Below, piece after piece: positions 63,454 to 64,000 of a stretch of 64,000 nucleotides of DNA. The DNA lies in assembly GCF_015712165.1 (NCBI RefSeq), contig NZ_JADPZX010000001.1, positions 2,356,001 to 2,420,000 on the forward strand, read 5' to 3'. Positions within the stretch are counted from its first letter, which is position 1. Each line of letters opens with the position of its first letter. The translations under genes and the position numbers were made by a program. The notes beneath the pieces are model-generated. The model ran no database searches and was not told where the DNA came from. It saw only the letters and a program-made list of their open reading frames with translations. The DNA comes from Streptomyces spinoverrucosus. GTDB lineage: Bacteria; Actinomycetota; Actinomycetes; Streptomycetales; Streptomycetaceae.

Positions 63454-64000
63454 CCGTACGACCTCGAAGGGCCCTTTCCGCCAGGAGGGGGCCCTTCTTC
63501 GTGTCGAGGAAGAAGTCCCGGACGTCCTGGGCGAGCAGCTCGGGCACTTCCATCGCGGCGAAGTGGCCGCCGCGCTCGAACTCCGACCAGTGCCTGATGT
63601 CGTACAGCCGCTCGGCCAGCGGTCGCACCGACTGGGTGATGTCGTGCGCGAACACCGCGACGCCGACCGGCACTTGGCACGGCACGGCCTGCCCCCGCGG
63701 AGCGTCGTGGTGCAGCCGCGCCGAGGAGGCCGCGGTGGCGGTCAGCCAGTACAGCGAGACGTCGGTGAGCATCCGATCGTCGCTGATCGGCGCGCGCGGG
63801 TCCGTCCACTGCGCGAAGCGCTCGGCGATCCAGACCAGTTGGCCGACCGGCGAGTCGGTCAGCGCGTAGCCGATGGTCTGGGGGGTGAGGGCCTGCAGCG
63901 CCTGGTACGGCGGACGATGGGCCATCAGCTGCCTGACCTTGTCCAGCCGGGCCTCGTCCGTCGCGGACAGCTCGACGCCGGCGTCCGGGTCCGGCCGGGT
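63413..64000 (-). CDS. Epoxide hydrolase-like alpha/beta hydrolase, 5' end cut by window edge
   Basis: The visible part corresponds to the C-terminal region of an epoxide-hydrolase-type enzyme: LTPQTIGYALTDSPVGQLVWIAERF, PVGVAVFAHDI and RHWSEFERGGHFAAMEVPELLAQDVRDFF, with the catalytic His in GGHFAAMEVP. After DFF the frame runs on for about 30 residues (KKGPLLAERAL) through the hairpin and 41 bases into cvnD2 on the other strand. This tail is odd and may mean a natural stop was lost. Confidence 0.8.
   Translation of the reverse strand, partial: TRPDPDAGVELSATDEARLDKVRQLMAHRPPYQALQALTPQTIGYALTDSPVGQLVWIAERFAQWTDPRAPISDDRMLTDVSLYWLTATAASSARLHHDAPRGQAVPCQVPVGVAVFAHDITQSVRPLAERLYDIRHWSEFERGGHFAAMEVPELLAQDVRDFFLDTKKGPLLAERALRGRTATAGAPSERARPA
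63466..63497. terminator. Hairpin between conservon 2 and the epoxide-hydrolase-like gene
   Basis: GAAGGGCCC and GGGCCCTTC pair perfectly over 9 bp around a 14-base loop. It is 13 bases after the cvnD2 stop. On the other strand it lies inside the hydrolase tail reading frame. Confidence 0.75.

Overview
The window is high-GC actinobacterial DNA, almost certainly from a Streptomyces chromosome. The evidence is two tandem conservon operons (cvnABCD), a HupS-type HU protein with a long Lys/Ala tail, an NdgR-type IclR regulator divergent from leuCD, CofC of F420 biosynthesis, many GTG starts, and a recG-rsmD-coaD-rpmF-rnc-mutM block typical of streptomycetes. Family assignments rest on motifs and overall resemblance read by eye; no database search was run.

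Layout. (1) 1-17.2 kb is an accessory catabolic region. A long minus-strand operon runs from a PhyH-type dioxygenase (10484) down to a truncated acyl-CoA ligase at the left edge. In transcription order it encodes: PhyH dioxygenase, flavin monooxygenase, SCP2-like protein, glutamine-synthetase-like ligase (frameshifted), Zn alcohol dehydrogenase, gamma-glutamyl-amide hydrolase (class I GATase), aldehyde dehydrogenase, DapB/diaminopentanoate-dehydrogenase-like reductase, acyl-CoA ligase. To its right are two TetR regulators, an acyl-CoA dehydrogenase remnant, an esterase, an APC-type permease and an imine-reductase-like protein. Together these suggest uptake and gamma-glutamylation-dependent catabolism of an unidentified amine. 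(2) 17.2-19.2 kb is an insertion-sequence scar: a truncated IS5-type transposase followed by a complete integrase-type transposase. (3) 19.2-34.4 kb is conserved housekeeping on the minus strand (mutM, rnc, rpmF, yceD-like, a DivIVA-like coiled-coil protein, coaD, rsmD, recG, a DAK2-domain protein), interrupted by a plus-strand HSP90-family/TPR gene pair. RecG carries an apparent 338-residue intein inside its Walker A motif. (4) 34.6-47.9 kb holds rpmB, thiD/thiL, an Lrp-type ligand-binding protein, a lipoprotein, ddl, gpsA, a PlsC-family acyltransferase, cofC, hupS, leuCD with divergent ndgR, and a MerR/DUF4188 divergent pair. (5) 48.0-48.5 kb is a five-gene tRNA-Glu/tRNA-Gln cluster on the minus strand. 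(6) 48.6-52.3 kb has a HAD hydrolase, an orphan RelE-like toxin, gltX, a fumarylacetoacetate-hydrolase-family gene and a small repeat-containing peptide. (7) 52.9-63.5 kb is two complete conservons in tandem on the plus strand, followed by the 3' part of an epoxide-hydrolase-like gene on the minus strand.

Most notable are the probable class 3 intein at the RecG P-loop, the single-base frameshift in the glutamine-synthetase-like gene of the amine cluster, an apparent acyl-CoA dehydrogenase/SDR deletion fusion, and a roughly 59-residue peptide with a duplicated ANPRRT motif.
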